Of a stretch of DNA of 64,000 nucleotides, positions 33,036-43,280 are shown in pieces. The stretch covers positions 74,999,140-75,063,139 of the forward strand of contig NC_088781.1 in assembly GCF_958450345.1 (NCBI RefSeq). The letters are read 5' to 3'. The notes under the pieces are model-generated. The model saw only the letters and a list, made by a program, of their open reading frames with translations. It had not been told where the DNA came from and did not search any database. Positions within the stretch are counted from its first letter, which is position 1. Each line of letters opens with the position of its first letter. Source of the DNA: Calliphora vicina. Taxonomy: Eukaryota > Arthropoda > Insecta > Diptera > Calliphoridae. The position numbers and the translations under genes are program-made.

Positions 33036-34100
33036 ATATGTATACTAGCTGCCCCGACACACGTTGTCCTGTCCAAGTTAAAAAAAATGCTTGTGTTCGA
33101 TTTGTGAATTTGTGTGAAGCAGTTTGAAAAGGGTAAAAATAGTTAAAAACAACAGAATACATGTATATCAATCTACATATCTGTGGACATTTGACAAAAC
33201 GGCTTCTTTCTAAAACGCCAACTTTTCAGGAGGGCGAAAAAACTGTAAAAACTACTAACAAAAGTTCTTGTGTAGAAAATCAAAGAAATGTTATATATAA
33301 ACTTTATAGAAAAATATCCAATAAACAAGTAGCGCTTTTTCTTTTGTTTGAAAGAGCAATATTTTTCTTTAAAACAGCAACAACAAATTTTAAGCTTTTT
33401 TGTCAAATGCATTTTTAGCAAACAAATTAGCTTGTAGCATATAAGTCGTTATGTCAAAATTGTTTTAATTAAATTAGAGTCGGCTTATGTAAAAACAAGT
33501 TGTTTTGTGGAATTTAAATATAAAAAAAAGTCGAAAGAAGTTGATTTGACAAACATATTTCGGTATTATTAAAAAAATTATTCAACTTTTTCGTTACAAT
33601 AGCCAAATAATTAATCAAATATAAAAATGTTTCTTTAAAAACAGTAAATATTTGATTAGGTTGAATTTTAATATAAAAATTAACTTTTAAATAAAATAAT
33701 ACTATTATCTTTTTATAAGAAGAAAACAGTAAAAAATCATATTTTGCGATTTACTTTGTGAAACTTTATTGAGTTTCTTCTTCGTCAAGATCCAGATAGA
33801 TTTTAAACGATCTTTATGCTTTAAAAAATGTGTAGATGGGTATTTATCAGTGGCAGCATATCCATCAAATCGCGTTTTTTGTTATGTGATACGACAAATG
33901 GAGACATGTAACTTCGACCAATTGTGGAATCGGCATCATTAGACGACGAGAGTTGATGTCTAGCAGCTTAAAAGCCTATCCTGGGTCTAGTGATGATTTG
34001 TACTGCAAAACTCTAGGTTTACTTATTTTCACTCAAATGTTTTACCTGAAAAAGATATATGTATGTAAGTAGTAAAAAGTTAATATATAATGTAGCCTAT
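33036..34100. other. ACTAGCT-type repeat start, then unclassified DNA
   Basis: 33043-33100 reads ACTAGCTGCCCCGACACACG, the start seen in a widespread Helitron-like repeat pattern. The rest has several GACAAAACGGCTTCTTTC-type motifs that recur at 39430-39700. No gene was recognised. Confidence 0.4.
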
Positions 34101-34390
34101 AAATAAATCACTATGTTCTGCCGTTTACAGTGAAATAAATAAATAAAATAATTGTGAAGATAAATACAAAAAAAAAATATATACAAAGATAAGTAACAGC
34201 GAATGGACGCTTATTAAAGACTTATAAATATATTTAAATATTGATGTAAACAGCCAAAATAAAATTAAAAAAAAACTGTTTGTTAATGCAAATATTAACA
34301 ATCAGAAAAAAAACAAAGCAAAAGTAATAAAAAAAAACAACAACATAAATAAAACCCTAAATAAAGAGTGTAGTGTTTGTGTGTTTGTGT

Positions 34391-36133
34391 ATGAGTTTCT
34401 CTTACTCTCCAACAAGTGAAAGGAGGCTCAGCAGCAATGGAAATAATGCATACATTGTTGTGAGCTCTCCATACAACAATAATAATACATATGATCCAAA
34501 AGATCACAAAAATTATTTAAGTGTAAGAACAACAACAAACGAGAGATCTCCACTCTCTAGTGCGCCAAAACAAAACAATTGTGTAGAAGACAACATAAAA
34601 GAAATTATAGAAAAACAAACAACAACTCAAATGGTTGCTGAAAAAAGTAATGCTACTGTGATCAATGTCACAAATAGTAGTAATGAAAATATTAACTCTG
34701 TAAAAACCGGTGATGATAAGCAAAATCAATCGAGTTTTACATTAAAAAATACTGGTGCCATACCAAAAAATAGTATAGTGAAAAATACGGGAAAAATCCT
34801 AACAGGAATGGACCGTTACATCACTATAACTAAACGCAAGTCCAGTCCTAGGACATCAAAATTGGAACCAAATCCAAAACAGGCGAAGAAAAATCCGGTA
34901 AGTCAAAATCGTTTTGCAATTCTTGACAATCATGAAAGTAAAGAAAAACCCGCAAAGCCTGTAAAAGACTATAAGCCACCTCCTCTTTATTTGCGCGAAC
35001 CTACTACAAATGTTTTGGTGAACAAATTGTCCCAACTTGTAGGTAAGGAGAATTTCCACGTGGTCTCTCTACGTAAAGGAAATATTCAAGAGACAAAGGT
35101 ACAAACTTATTCGGAAAAAAATTTCAGAATGATTGTTGATAATTTCGATTCCGAGAAAAGAAACTATTATACATATCAACTGAAAAGTGCAAAAGGTTTG
35201 ACAGTAGTCATCAAAGGTATAGATAGTTCTGAGCCAACTGATGATATTAAAAAGGCGCTAGAGTCTGAAGGCTTTGAAGTGAAGTCCATTCACAATATAA
35301 TAAATAAAAATAAAATTCCTCAACCAATTTTTAGAGTTGAAATCACTTTCAACTCTTCTCAATTAAAGAAAAAGGGTGACACTCATCCAATATACGGTTT
35401 AAGATATCTTCTAAATCGTAAAATAATTGTAGAAGAACCAATTAAGCGCAAAGGTCCACCTCAGTGCCTTAATTGCCAAGAGTTCGGTCACACCCGAACA
35501 TTCTGCAAATTACCTTCTGTATGTGTAAGATGTGAAGATATTCATAAAAGTCAAGAATGCCCCCACTCAAAAACAGATAATATAAGAAAATGTAGTAACT
35601 GTGGTCAAAATCACACCGCAAACTACCGTGGATGCCCAGTATTCCTACGCATACAGGAATCAACGAAGGCAAGAAGACCTTTATATGCTCAATATACGGC
35701 TTCTAACTTTCCAAGCCTTCCTGATGCTTCTAGTGCTCAATATAGAAGTATCATAAAAAACAATAATCAAAACAAATCGTATGCCCATACGACAAATGAG
35801 GGTTCAGTTACCCAAATGAAAACAAACACAGGTGCTTCTAGTGCTCAATATAGGGGCATCATAAATGATAATTATCAAAACAAATCGTATGCCAATACGA
35901 CAAATGAGGGTTCAGTTACCCAAATGAAAAGAAGCAATGGAAATAATTCCCCATTATTTTCATATGCACATGCATTAAAAGAGGGTGTACCAGTACCCGA
36001 CAATAACTCTCAAAGCTCTATTGAGAATCTAATTCAAACCATGAACAGTTTCATGACGAACATGCAAAATATGTTTCAACAATTGATGCAGAATCAAAGC
36101 ATGCTCATGCAGATCCTGCTAAATAAAAAATGA
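34391..36133 (+). CDS. Jockey-clade LINE copy 1, ORF1 (Gag-like RNA-binding protein), intact
   Basis: A 580-residue ORF1 protein that coats the element RNA and helps carry it to the nucleus. The ATG at 34391 (MSFSYSPTSER) is preferred over the upstream GTG at 34373, because the related copy at 55697 starts with the equivalent ATG (MSSHDETARLS). Residues 1-190 are low-complexity and Ser/Asn/Lys-rich. KPPPLYLREPTTN follows at about 195. The jockey-specific domain before the knuckles covers about 258-355 (YTYQLKSAKGLTVVIKG ... HPIYGLRYLLNRKI). Three CCHC-type knuckles lie at about 359-418. A 36-residue tandem repeat follows (446-481, 482-517), then a Met/Gln-rich coiled tail. The stop overlaps the ORF2 start as ATGA. 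No disablement was seen. Confidence 0.92.
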   Translation: MSFSYSPTSERRLSSNGNNAYIVVSSPYNNNNTYDPKDHKNYLSVRTTTNERSPLSSAPKQNNCVEDNIKEIIEKQTTTQMVAEKSNATVINVTNSSNENINSVKTGDDKQNQSSFTLKNTGAIPKNSIVKNTGKILTGMDRYITITKRKSSPRTSKLEPNPKQAKKNPVSQNRFAILDNHESKEKPAKPVKDYKPPPLYLREPTTNVLVNKLSQLVGKENFHVVSLRKGNIQETKVQTYSEKNFRMIVDNFDSEKRNYYTYQLKSAKGLTVVIKGIDSSEPTDDIKKALESEGFEVKSIHNIINKNKIPQPIFRVEITFNSSQLKKKGDTHPIYGLRYLLNRKIIVEEPIKRKGPPQCLNCQEFGHTRTFCKLPSVCVRCEDIHKSQECPHSKTDNIRKCSNCGQNHTANYRGCPVFLRIQESTKARRPLYAQYTASNFPSLPDASSAQYRSIIKNNNQNKSYAHTTNEGSVTQMKTNTGASSAQYRGIINDNYQNKSYANTTNEGSVTQMKRSNGNNSPLFSYAHALKEGVPVPDNNSQSSIENLIQTMNSFMTNMQNMFQQLMQNQSMLMQILLNKK

Positions 36134-38781
36134 ATTCTCTAAGAATTTGTTTTTGGAATGCTAACGGCCTTAGGCAACATAAGAATGATGTACAACAATT
36201 TCTCCACCTTCAGGAAATTGATGTACTACTCGTTTCTGAAACACACTTTACCATAAAGAACTATTTCAGAATTAACGGATATTATACTTATGACACAAAA
36301 CATCCAAGTGGTAGAGCTTGTGGTGGAACAGCTATATTAGTGAGAAAGGATATTAGGCATTTCCCAATGCCAGAATATAAAACGGATCACATCCAGGCCA
36401 CATCTATAAATATACCTGATGGTAGAGTTACAATATCTTCAATATATTGTCCTCCTAGGTATAATATTAATCGAGAGCAGTTTCTCGAATATTTTAGGAC
36501 TCTAGGTCCAAGATTTATAGCAGCTGGTGATTACAATGCAAAACATACATTTTGGGGCTCTCGCCTTATTACTCCTAGAGGGAGGCAACTGTTAGAAGCA
36601 ATATCGTCTAACAGACTAGATGCCATATCTAGTGGCCAACCTACTTATTGGCCTACAGACCTCAATAAGATTCCCGATCTAATTGACTTCGCTGTAATCA
36701 AGAATATAAAAAGAGAATTTATTTCAGTGATCCCTTCGCTGGACCTCTCGTCAGACCACTCGCCTACAGTTTTAACGTTATTAGCAGTTCCAAGTAAATT
36801 GGAAAACTCTTACTCTTGTTTCCCTAACAAGAAAACGAACTGGTTAAAGTATAAAATGTATGTTAGCTCACACTTGCCACAAAACATCTCATTGAAAAAT
36901 GAGTATGAGATACAATCCGCTGTCGATATATTTACAGACATTTTAACAAACGCCGTTAAAGTGTCCACGCCCCCAGTCACCCTGGGGAATTACAGACATT
37001 CAAAATGTCCTAAAAACATTGATTCTCTTATCAAAGAAAAGAGAACCCTCAGACGTCAATGGCAACAATCGCGATCTCCGAACGTAAAGGCTAAACTTAA
37101 TCAGTGCCAAAGAAGACTTCACGTCGCCTTAAAGATTAATAAAGAATCTAACCTGAGAAATTATCTTAGAAACTTAGACCCTACTAAGAACACAGAATAT
37201 AGTCTCTGGAAAGCTGTGAAAAATATGCAATGCCCTATTGTATATGAGTCGCCCATACGCCTTCAGAACGGAGAATGGGCAAAAAATACTTCAGAAAAAA
37301 TCGAAGCATTTGCCAATCACTTGGAGAATGTATTTACCCCAAATGATACAAATTCATATATTAGAGATAATGTCATAAATAATGTGGTGCCAGCCCCACT
37401 AAAATTCCGGTTCTCTGCTGTGAGGACGACGGTCAAAGGTCTTAAGGCTGGAAAATCACCTGGTATAGATAAAATTACTACCACGATGATAAGTAATCTG
37501 CCCAACTCAGCACTGAGAATTATTTTGTTCATATTTAACTCAATACTACGTATTGGATATTTCCCATCCTCATGGAAAATATCTGATATAGTTATGATAC
37601 CGAAACCGGGAAAAGATGTCACTCAAGTGACATCATACCGTCCCATTAGCCTATTGTCAATATTCTCAAAACTTTTTGAAAAGTTGTTACTTGAGAGACT
37701 TATAGTGCACCTTGACGAAAATTGCATTATTCCTGACCATCAATTTGGTTTCAGAAGGAAACATAGTACTATCGAACAGGTACATCGGATAACTACACTT
37801 ATTCGGAAAACCTTCGAGAGCAAGCAGTATTGTTCCGCATTATTTATTGACATATCTCAAGCCTTCGATAAAGTCTGGCACGATGGACTAATACACAAAA
37901 TTACTAGATTACTACCTGCGAACGTACATAAACTGCTTAAAAATTACATACAAGAAAGATCTTTCCAAATCAGTTCAAAGGATGTGATCTCAACACGTCG
38001 AAAAATATCCGCTGGTGTACCACAGGGAAGTATTCTAGGGCCGTTCCTATATATTTTATATACTGCAGATATGCCCACGAGCGCACTGACTCACACATCT
38101 ACATTTGCTGATGATACCGCTTTTTTAAGTACACATGAAAACCCCGTAATAGCTTCTGAACAACTCCAGTCTCACATCGGCGATTTGGAAAAATGGCTGG
38201 ACAAATGGAAAATTAAGGTCAATGCAACAAAATGTATTCACGTTACATTTACTTTAAGACGAGAAAGTTGCCCTTCCATACAGATAAATAATATCAAAAT
38301 CCCAGAACAGAGCCATGTGCGATATCTCGGTATCCATCTTGATCGCCGTTTAACATGGTCCCACCATATTGAAGCCAAGGTTACGCAAATAAAATTAAAG
38401 TCAGTCCAACTGTACTGGTTAATTGGCCCACGGTCTGCTCTAGACTTGGAATACAAAGTGCTTTTGTACAAAACAATTATAAAACCGATATGGCTATACG
38501 GCATTCAGCTATGGGGAACAGCCTCCTCATCTAACGTTGAAAAATTGCAAAGAAAGCAGTCAGCACTGTTAAGGACAATAACAGGTGCCCCATGGTACAT
38601 TCGCAATAGTAATATCCATAGGGATCTCAATGTCCCCATAATACGCGAGGAGATCAAACTCTCCAGTCTAAAATACATTTCAAAACTAATGGATCATCCA
38701 AACCCCCTCGCCAGGGAGTTGCTGTCATTTGAGGGTCATAGACGACTGAGGCGATTGGAAACACTGGATCTGGCCAGATAA
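36130..38781 (+). CDS. Jockey-clade LINE copy 1, ORF2 (endonuclease and reverse transcriptase), intact
   Basis: This 883-residue polyprotein is full length for the clade. The AP-type endonuclease occupies about 1-215: FWNANGL (8-14), SETH with catalytic E37, GDYNAKHTFWGSR, and SSDHSP near its end. The reverse transcriptase covers about 440-720: MIPKPGKD, SYRPISLLS, HQFGFRRKHSTIEQ, LFIDISQAFDKVWHDG, GVPQGSILGPFLY and the catalytic FADD at 659-662. The C-terminal region has YLGIHLDRRLTW, LYGIQLWGTAS and DHPNPLAREL, all typical. Expression is probably by reinitiation at the ATGA overlap with ORF1. Together with ORF1 it forms a coding-competent element. Confidence 0.94.
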   Translation: MNSLRICFWNANGLRQHKNDVQQFLHLQEIDVLLVSETHFTIKNYFRINGYYTYDTKHPSGRACGGTAILVRKDIRHFPMPEYKTDHIQATSINIPDGRVTISSIYCPPRYNINREQFLEYFRTLGPRFIAAGDYNAKHTFWGSRLITPRGRQLLEAISSNRLDAISSGQPTYWPTDLNKIPDLIDFAVIKNIKREFISVIPSLDLSSDHSPTVLTLLAVPSKLENSYSCFPNKKTNWLKYKMYVSSHLPQNISLKNEYEIQSAVDIFTDILTNAVKVSTPPVTLGNYRHSKCPKNIDSLIKEKRTLRRQWQQSRSPNVKAKLNQCQRRLHVALKINKESNLRNYLRNLDPTKNTEYSLWKAVKNMQCPIVYESPIRLQNGEWAKNTSEKIEAFANHLENVFTPNDTNSYIRDNVINNVVPAPLKFRFSAVRTTVKGLKAGKSPGIDKITTTMISNLPNSALRIILFIFNSILRIGYFPSSWKISDIVMIPKPGKDVTQVTSYRPISLLSIFSKLFEKLLLERLIVHLDENCIIPDHQFGFRRKHSTIEQVHRITTLIRKTFESKQYCSALFIDISQAFDKVWHDGLIHKITRLLPANVHKLLKNYIQERSFQISSKDVISTRRKISAGVPQGSILGPFLYILYTADMPTSALTHTSTFADDTAFLSTHENPVIASEQLQSHIGDLEKWLDKWKIKVNATKCIHVTFTLRRESCPSIQINNIKIPEQSHVRYLGIHLDRRLTWSHHIEAKVTQIKLKSVQLYWLIGPRSALDLEYKVLLYKTIIKPIWLYGIQLWGTASSSNVEKLQRKQSALLRTITGAPWYIRNSNIHRDLNVPIIREEIKLSSLKYISKLMDHPNPLARELLSFEGHRRLRRLETLDLAR

Positions 38782-38918
38782 TCATCGAGCACTCATGTTG
38801 GATATTGCAGCGGCAATAACAACTTTAGTTTTAGTTTAGGTTAATATTTGAATACTTATTTGTAAATTTCTAAAAAGAAAGATTCAATAAAGAAAAAAGA
38901 TACTGAAAAAAAAAAAAT

Positions 38919-39780
38919 TTATCTTTCATCAGACCAATAAAATCTAAAAAATAGTTTTGGTTTAATTCATGAACGATTTGTAGCCGTTATTAAATTTACC
39001 CAGTCGTGTGTATGGTATATTGAAAAGGATGAATTTTTCTTAATTTTTTTCAATTTGCTCATGCACTGTATCAAACTCAAGATGCAACACAACTAGAAAT
39101 GTATGGTCAATCCATTCACATCATCGACATTTTTGGCAATCAAAGTATTTTCATCACTTGAACCATATATTTAGCCAAAGATTTTTCTAGTTTATGGTCT
39201 TTGGTCGAAAACAAAGATATATTTACGTGTTCTTTTTTTCACATTATTGGCCATAGCCTCAAGTTTTTTACTTCATTCATTTATACGAATTTTAATTTAT
39301 TTTTATTTATTCTAGTATTGCTACACAGTGTTGCTACACAGCTTCTTTTCTTCTGTTTTCCATTTTTAAAAGCACTTATGATAAGATAAGACTTAACTTT
39401 TTTAAATTTTCGTTTTTGTAAAAGAACCTCTGTCGTTACAAGACATTTTGTCAAAACGAAAACTCGCGATCAACTGATTTAAAAATCTACTTGTCTCAGA
39501 CAAGTGGTAGGTTTTTCAATCTTTCCTTTCGACAAAACGACTTCTTTCGAAAGAAGCTGTTTTATCAAAAAATAATTGTTAATAATGTGCTAAAACTAAA
39601 TAGAGATAGGCTGTTTTGTCAAAAGGCAGTTACTAGTTTTTTTTAAATGATTTGAATTCTATGAGAGAAGTTGTTTTGTCAAATTGAAATTGGGGAAAAA
39701 CCTGAAAGTGGTCGTTTTTTCGATTGCGTATCTTATGTTCTTTACATTCTTAGCATAGTAATGATTTAAAAAGCCTAAGC
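38919..39780. other. No gene recognised; ACAAAACG(A/G)CTTCTTTC repeats
   Basis: AT-rich sequence. 39430-39700 repeats motifs such as TTTTGTCAAAACG and CGACAAAACGACTTCTTTCG that are also found at 33190-33560, so a minor repeat family is likely. Nothing codes. Confidence 0.4.
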
Positions 39781-40273
39781 CAAGCTCTTCAAACTAAACA
39801 ATATAATATAATAAACAGCCTTTGCACAACTAGATGGAGTTGTAGATATAAAAATTGTAAGTCAGTAATTAAAAGTGATCTTGAAGATTTCAACATTTGG
39901 TAAAAGCTAAAATCTGGATTTGCCGGATTCTATTCCTTCAGTTGATTATTGGAAGTTAAATATATATAATCCAGTAATAGATAGCATAATTTTTAATATC
40001 GAATACCGATTCCAAAACATTCCATTACCTAAAGCTGTTATCAATTTCTTTAAATTAGATTTGGATGGCGCCGATGAATTCATGTTATGCATGATAATTG
40101 ATATGATAAAATCCAAAATTGACAAGAATATCTCTCCAAGCATTTACATACTTTTACAAGTGGGAATAAGCCTTACTATCAGTTCTGCTAGTTGCGAAAG
40201 AAGTTTCTCAGCTATGCGTAGAATAAAACAATGGTTACGTAGTGTAATGCTTCAGGAACGATTTTCAAATTAG
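39781..40273 (+). pseudogene. hAT-like transposase, C-terminal pseudogene
   Basis: The piece 39781-39903 reads SLCTTRWSCRYKNCKSVIK, which has the (T)RW...Y pattern of the hAT middle region. A stop and frame change then lead to 39920-40273, with 117 codons ending SLTISSASCERSFSAMRRIK and WLRSVMLQERFSN. The SA-S-CERSFSAMRRIKxWLR block is the dimerisation region of the THAP/ZMYM-associated hAT group. The N-terminal half is missing, and the C-terminus is cut at 40273 by a T-rich sequence. Confidence 0.75.
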
Positions 40274-40530
40274 CAGTTTTTTTTTCAATTCAATTCTTTA
40301 TTTATAATAATATTTGTACAAAGGCTTATGTATACAATATTACATTTTTAAATATAGAGAGTTTAGATATAAATAAATCTTTTCAACTCGTATAAGGAAC
40401 AAATAACAGTTTAGATCAAGAGGAAAACTAAAAAAAATCCCATTTAAATATAATAAAAAATTATAAAAATATTTTATAAAATAAATATGGAAAATGAAGT
40501 AGTTATGTTAGAAAACTCAATTTTTGTGAT
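40274..40530 (-). mobile_element. Possible 3' end of a truncated LINE (poly-T start)
   Basis: Begins TTTTTTTTTCAATTC then TTCTTTATTTATAATAA, which on the minus strand reads as AATAAAGAA before a poly(A). It inserted directly into the end of the hAT pseudogene frame. Only untranslated sequence is present and the family is unknown. Confidence 0.35.
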
Positions 40531-40537
40531 ATTTTAG

Positions 40538-40728
40538 TCATAGAGAATAGACATAGAGCGAAAACTCTCCTGTCAAAGACCTAACTCAGTTGTCAGAAAC
40601 CTAAGTGGTGAGAATGTATTAGTGGAAAAAACTATGTGAAAACAAAAACAACACTCGTATGTGTGATTATTTTTAGTAATTTTTTTGTTTGATTTTTTTT
40701 CTAGTTTTCGCTCTATGTTTCTCTATGA
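40538..40728. mobile_element. 191-bp MITE, probable TSD TTTTAG
   Basis: Left TCATAGAGAATAGACATAG, followed by AGCGAAAACT, is mirrored at the right with a 3-nt gap (AGTTTTCGCTCTATGT, TTCTCTATGA). TTTTAG lies at 40532-40537 and 40729-40734. It is noncoding. A 6-bp TSD does not settle the superfamily. Confidence 0.7.
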
Positions 40729-40739
40729 TTTTAGTTTTA

Positions 40740-42671
40740 TTTTTACTATTTGGGAAGTGCACTTGCCCACCCCAGAGTAATAGTCTAGCTACGCTTATGC
40801 TTAGGACCATATACGCTTAATTTCATATTTTTATATTCCTTTATTACAGAAAATTCAAAAAGTACCATTAGAATATAGAAAAAGTACCAAAAAGCATCCA
40901 CTTGTGGATTTCCACCCACTCGGGTCCATATAAGCTTTATTGCATGTTTCTAGGTTCATTGATGAAGAAATTACAATTCTCACTCACTTTAGAACATATA
41001 AGATTAATTTCATATTTCTATGACCATTATTACAGAAAATTCACAAAATAACCGCTCCAATATATAAAAAGTACCAAAAATCAGGCACTTGTGGTCACTC
41101 CGGTCCATATAAACTTTACTTCATGTTTCTAGGTTCATTGGTGAAGAAATTACAAAAAGTACCAATCGAATAAAGAAAAAGTAACAAAAGTCTCCCCCTA
41201 GAATTCTCACTCACTTAGGACCATATATACTTAATTTCATGTTTCTAAGTTCATTGTTATAGAAAATTCAAAAAAGTAACATTTGAATAAAGAAAAAGTA
41301 CAAAAAAGTCTCCCCCTAGAATTCTCACTCACCTAGGACCATATATGCTTAATTTCATGTTTCTAAGTCCTTAGTTATAGAAAATTCAAAAAAGTACCAT
41401 TGGAATATAGAAAATATACCAAAAAACCCAAACTTGTGGTTTCCCACTCACTATGTTTATATATAAGCTTTATTTCATGTTTCTAGTTTCAATGGTGAAG
41501 ACATTACAAAAAGTACCATTCCAATAAAGAAAAAGTACCAAAAAGTCTCCCCCTAGAATTCTCACTCACTTAGGACCATATACATATGTTTAATTTCATG
41601 TTTCTAAGTCCATTGTTATAGAAATTCCAAAAAAGTACCATTAGAAGAACAAAAAAAGTACCTATAGTTCAGTTCACACATTTTGTTACCTAAATATTAT
41701 CCCCTATTCCTAACACTAACTTCACTAAGATGCATATCAGCTAACTTTAATGTCTATAAGTGTAATAATTAAAATATTGAAAAAGTACCATAAGGAAAAA
41801 AGTACCAATTTCCCTTTTCCTCCTTGAACACCCCTAAAGCTTGAAATTTAAAAATACTCCAATTTGCCAAAATTGTTTACAGACATGTCTCAAACGATTG
41901 AAATCTGTGTTAATGTGCCCAAAAAAAATATGTTTTAAAAAAAGTACCAAAATGTTTACCCGGATTTGGCCCAATATACACCTATTCACTCGAGTTCCAA
42001 ATAACATCCTGTTAGTTAATTTTTGTATGAATCCAGGAGCCAATGTTAAAACAATTATCAAAATTGGCTTAATAATTTCAAATAAAAATTATTTTCCCGA
42101 TTTTATCCCCTTTTTAGTACCTTTTTTATCCCCATTGCGGTGGTAAAATATTATTCAAATAAAAATCTGCATCGTCTATGTCAAATTATAGAAAAACAAA
42201 AATAAACACAATTTTTATCCCTTAAGGGTTCGAATTTCCAAAAAGTACCAAACTTATATTTTTTATTTTTTGATAAGTAAAGAATGCGATTTAAAACTTG
42301 TTTATATGTTTATTGGTTTAAAAGATACAAATGGTGCCAAAAAAGTACCAAAATATAGTTTTTACCCGTTTTCTCCCCTAAACGGTTCGAATTTCGAAAA
42401 AGTACGAAACACCTATCAGCTTTTTTTTTAAATGGAGTAACATGCAATTTTAAGTTTTTTTGTATCTTTATTAGTTTTTAAGATATAAAGTTACCGAATT
42501 TACCCGTTTTTACACCCTAAACGTTCGAATTTCAAAAATCCCTTCATATCCGATCGTTTTGGGGAGGGAGGAACCCAAAGTTAAAATTTCATGATTCTAG
42601 CTTCAGTCGTTTGGGCTGTGCGATGATGAATCAGTCAGTCAGTGAGTCAGTAACGTTACTCTTTTATATAT
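40740..42671 (+). repeat. Dispersed GTACC-rich repeat, copy 3, with tandem array
   Basis: Dense AAAAAGTACC motifs throughout. It ends TCGTTTGGGCTGTGCGATG, then (GTCA)n and GTAACGTTACTCTTTTATAT. The LTR retrotransposon is inserted in this last AT stretch; the repeat end resumes at 46290 as TATATATAGAT. The first 870 bp form a 117-bp tandem array (separate entry). Confidence 0.6.
40800..41665 (+). repeat. 117-118-bp tandem repeat, about seven to eight units
   Basis: The unit contains AGGACCATATA(T/C)(A/G)CTTAA, TTTCATGTTTCTA, TTCAAAAA(A)GTACC, AAGAAAAAGTACC and TCTCCCCCTAGAATTCTCAC. Landmark (G)G(A/T)CCATATA positions at about 40804, 40922, 41101, 41219, 41336 and 41575 give a 117-bp period with some divergent units between. 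Alternating units carry CACTTGTGG instead of the CCCCCTAGAATTC block, suggesting a higher-order pattern. Confidence 0.7.
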
Positions 42672-43269
42672 TGTTACGTTTTAACCTTTTCAAAACTCTG
42701 GTTTATTTCCTTTAAATAAACCGGACACTTTTGATTGCAAATAAAAGCCGTTTAGTAGTTTGAAAATTGTAACAACTCTTTATTTATTTAAAATGTACAA
42801 CAACAGAATTAAATAGCCACTCAATGTTTTTTTTATACACGTTTATAAATTCTCAGAATTACAGACACAATTTATAATGTACACGAATTTACTTGAAAAA
42901 CACACAACACACTTTAAGGCACTTAGATGATGTTTCTTCGAAAAGCGTCTCTGATCAACTCACTCACGACTGCAACCTCTGCCACTATTTATAACACTGC
43001 ATTACCATCTAGAAAGCTCTTTAACTGTCAAAGTTCGAATATTCTAGATCATACGCCATCTGTGGTGTACTTTCTACAATGTTCTTTAACTGATTATTCG
43101 AACTCGAATACAGCGTTGCCAACTTACAATCAAATCAACTGAAAGCTTTTATTTAACAATGCCCACAGATATGTTACAGTTTTACAGCACTGTTACTTGA
43201 AAGCATTATGCTACTTTTAAATCAGCCGTTAAAATCGTTATATTTGAATTCAAGTACAATTTCGTAACA
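42672..43269 (-). repeat. 3' LTR
   Basis: 598 bp, TGTTACGAAATTG to GTTAAAACGTAACA on the coding strand. It differs from the 5' LTR at six single bases and three small indels that I can see. Confidence 0.93.
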
Positions 43270-43280
43270 CTGCCCCCCGC

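Larger units (their letters stand above)
34100..38918 (+). mobile_element. Full-length jockey-clade LINE (copy 1) with poly(A)
   Basis: The 5' untranslated region is approximate (from about 34100) and precedes two intact ORFs. After ORF2, a 3' untranslated region of about 120 bp contains AATAAA (about 38886) followed by a 12-A tract ending at 38918. No TSD could be matched, so the exact 5' end is uncertain. Confidence 0.8.

Noticed and set aside
34373..34390. Upstream GTG as start of LINE ORF1
   Set aside because: Eukaryotic ORF; the ATG at 34391 aligns with the start of the related copy at 55697.
40800..41665. CRISPR-like array
   Set aside because: Units are 117-118 bp without short identical repeats and unique spacers; eukaryotic context.
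42927..43142. Identical 71-codon ORF at 42927 and 45943
   Set aside because: Lies inside each LTR on the non-coding strand; the identity is due to LTR duplication.
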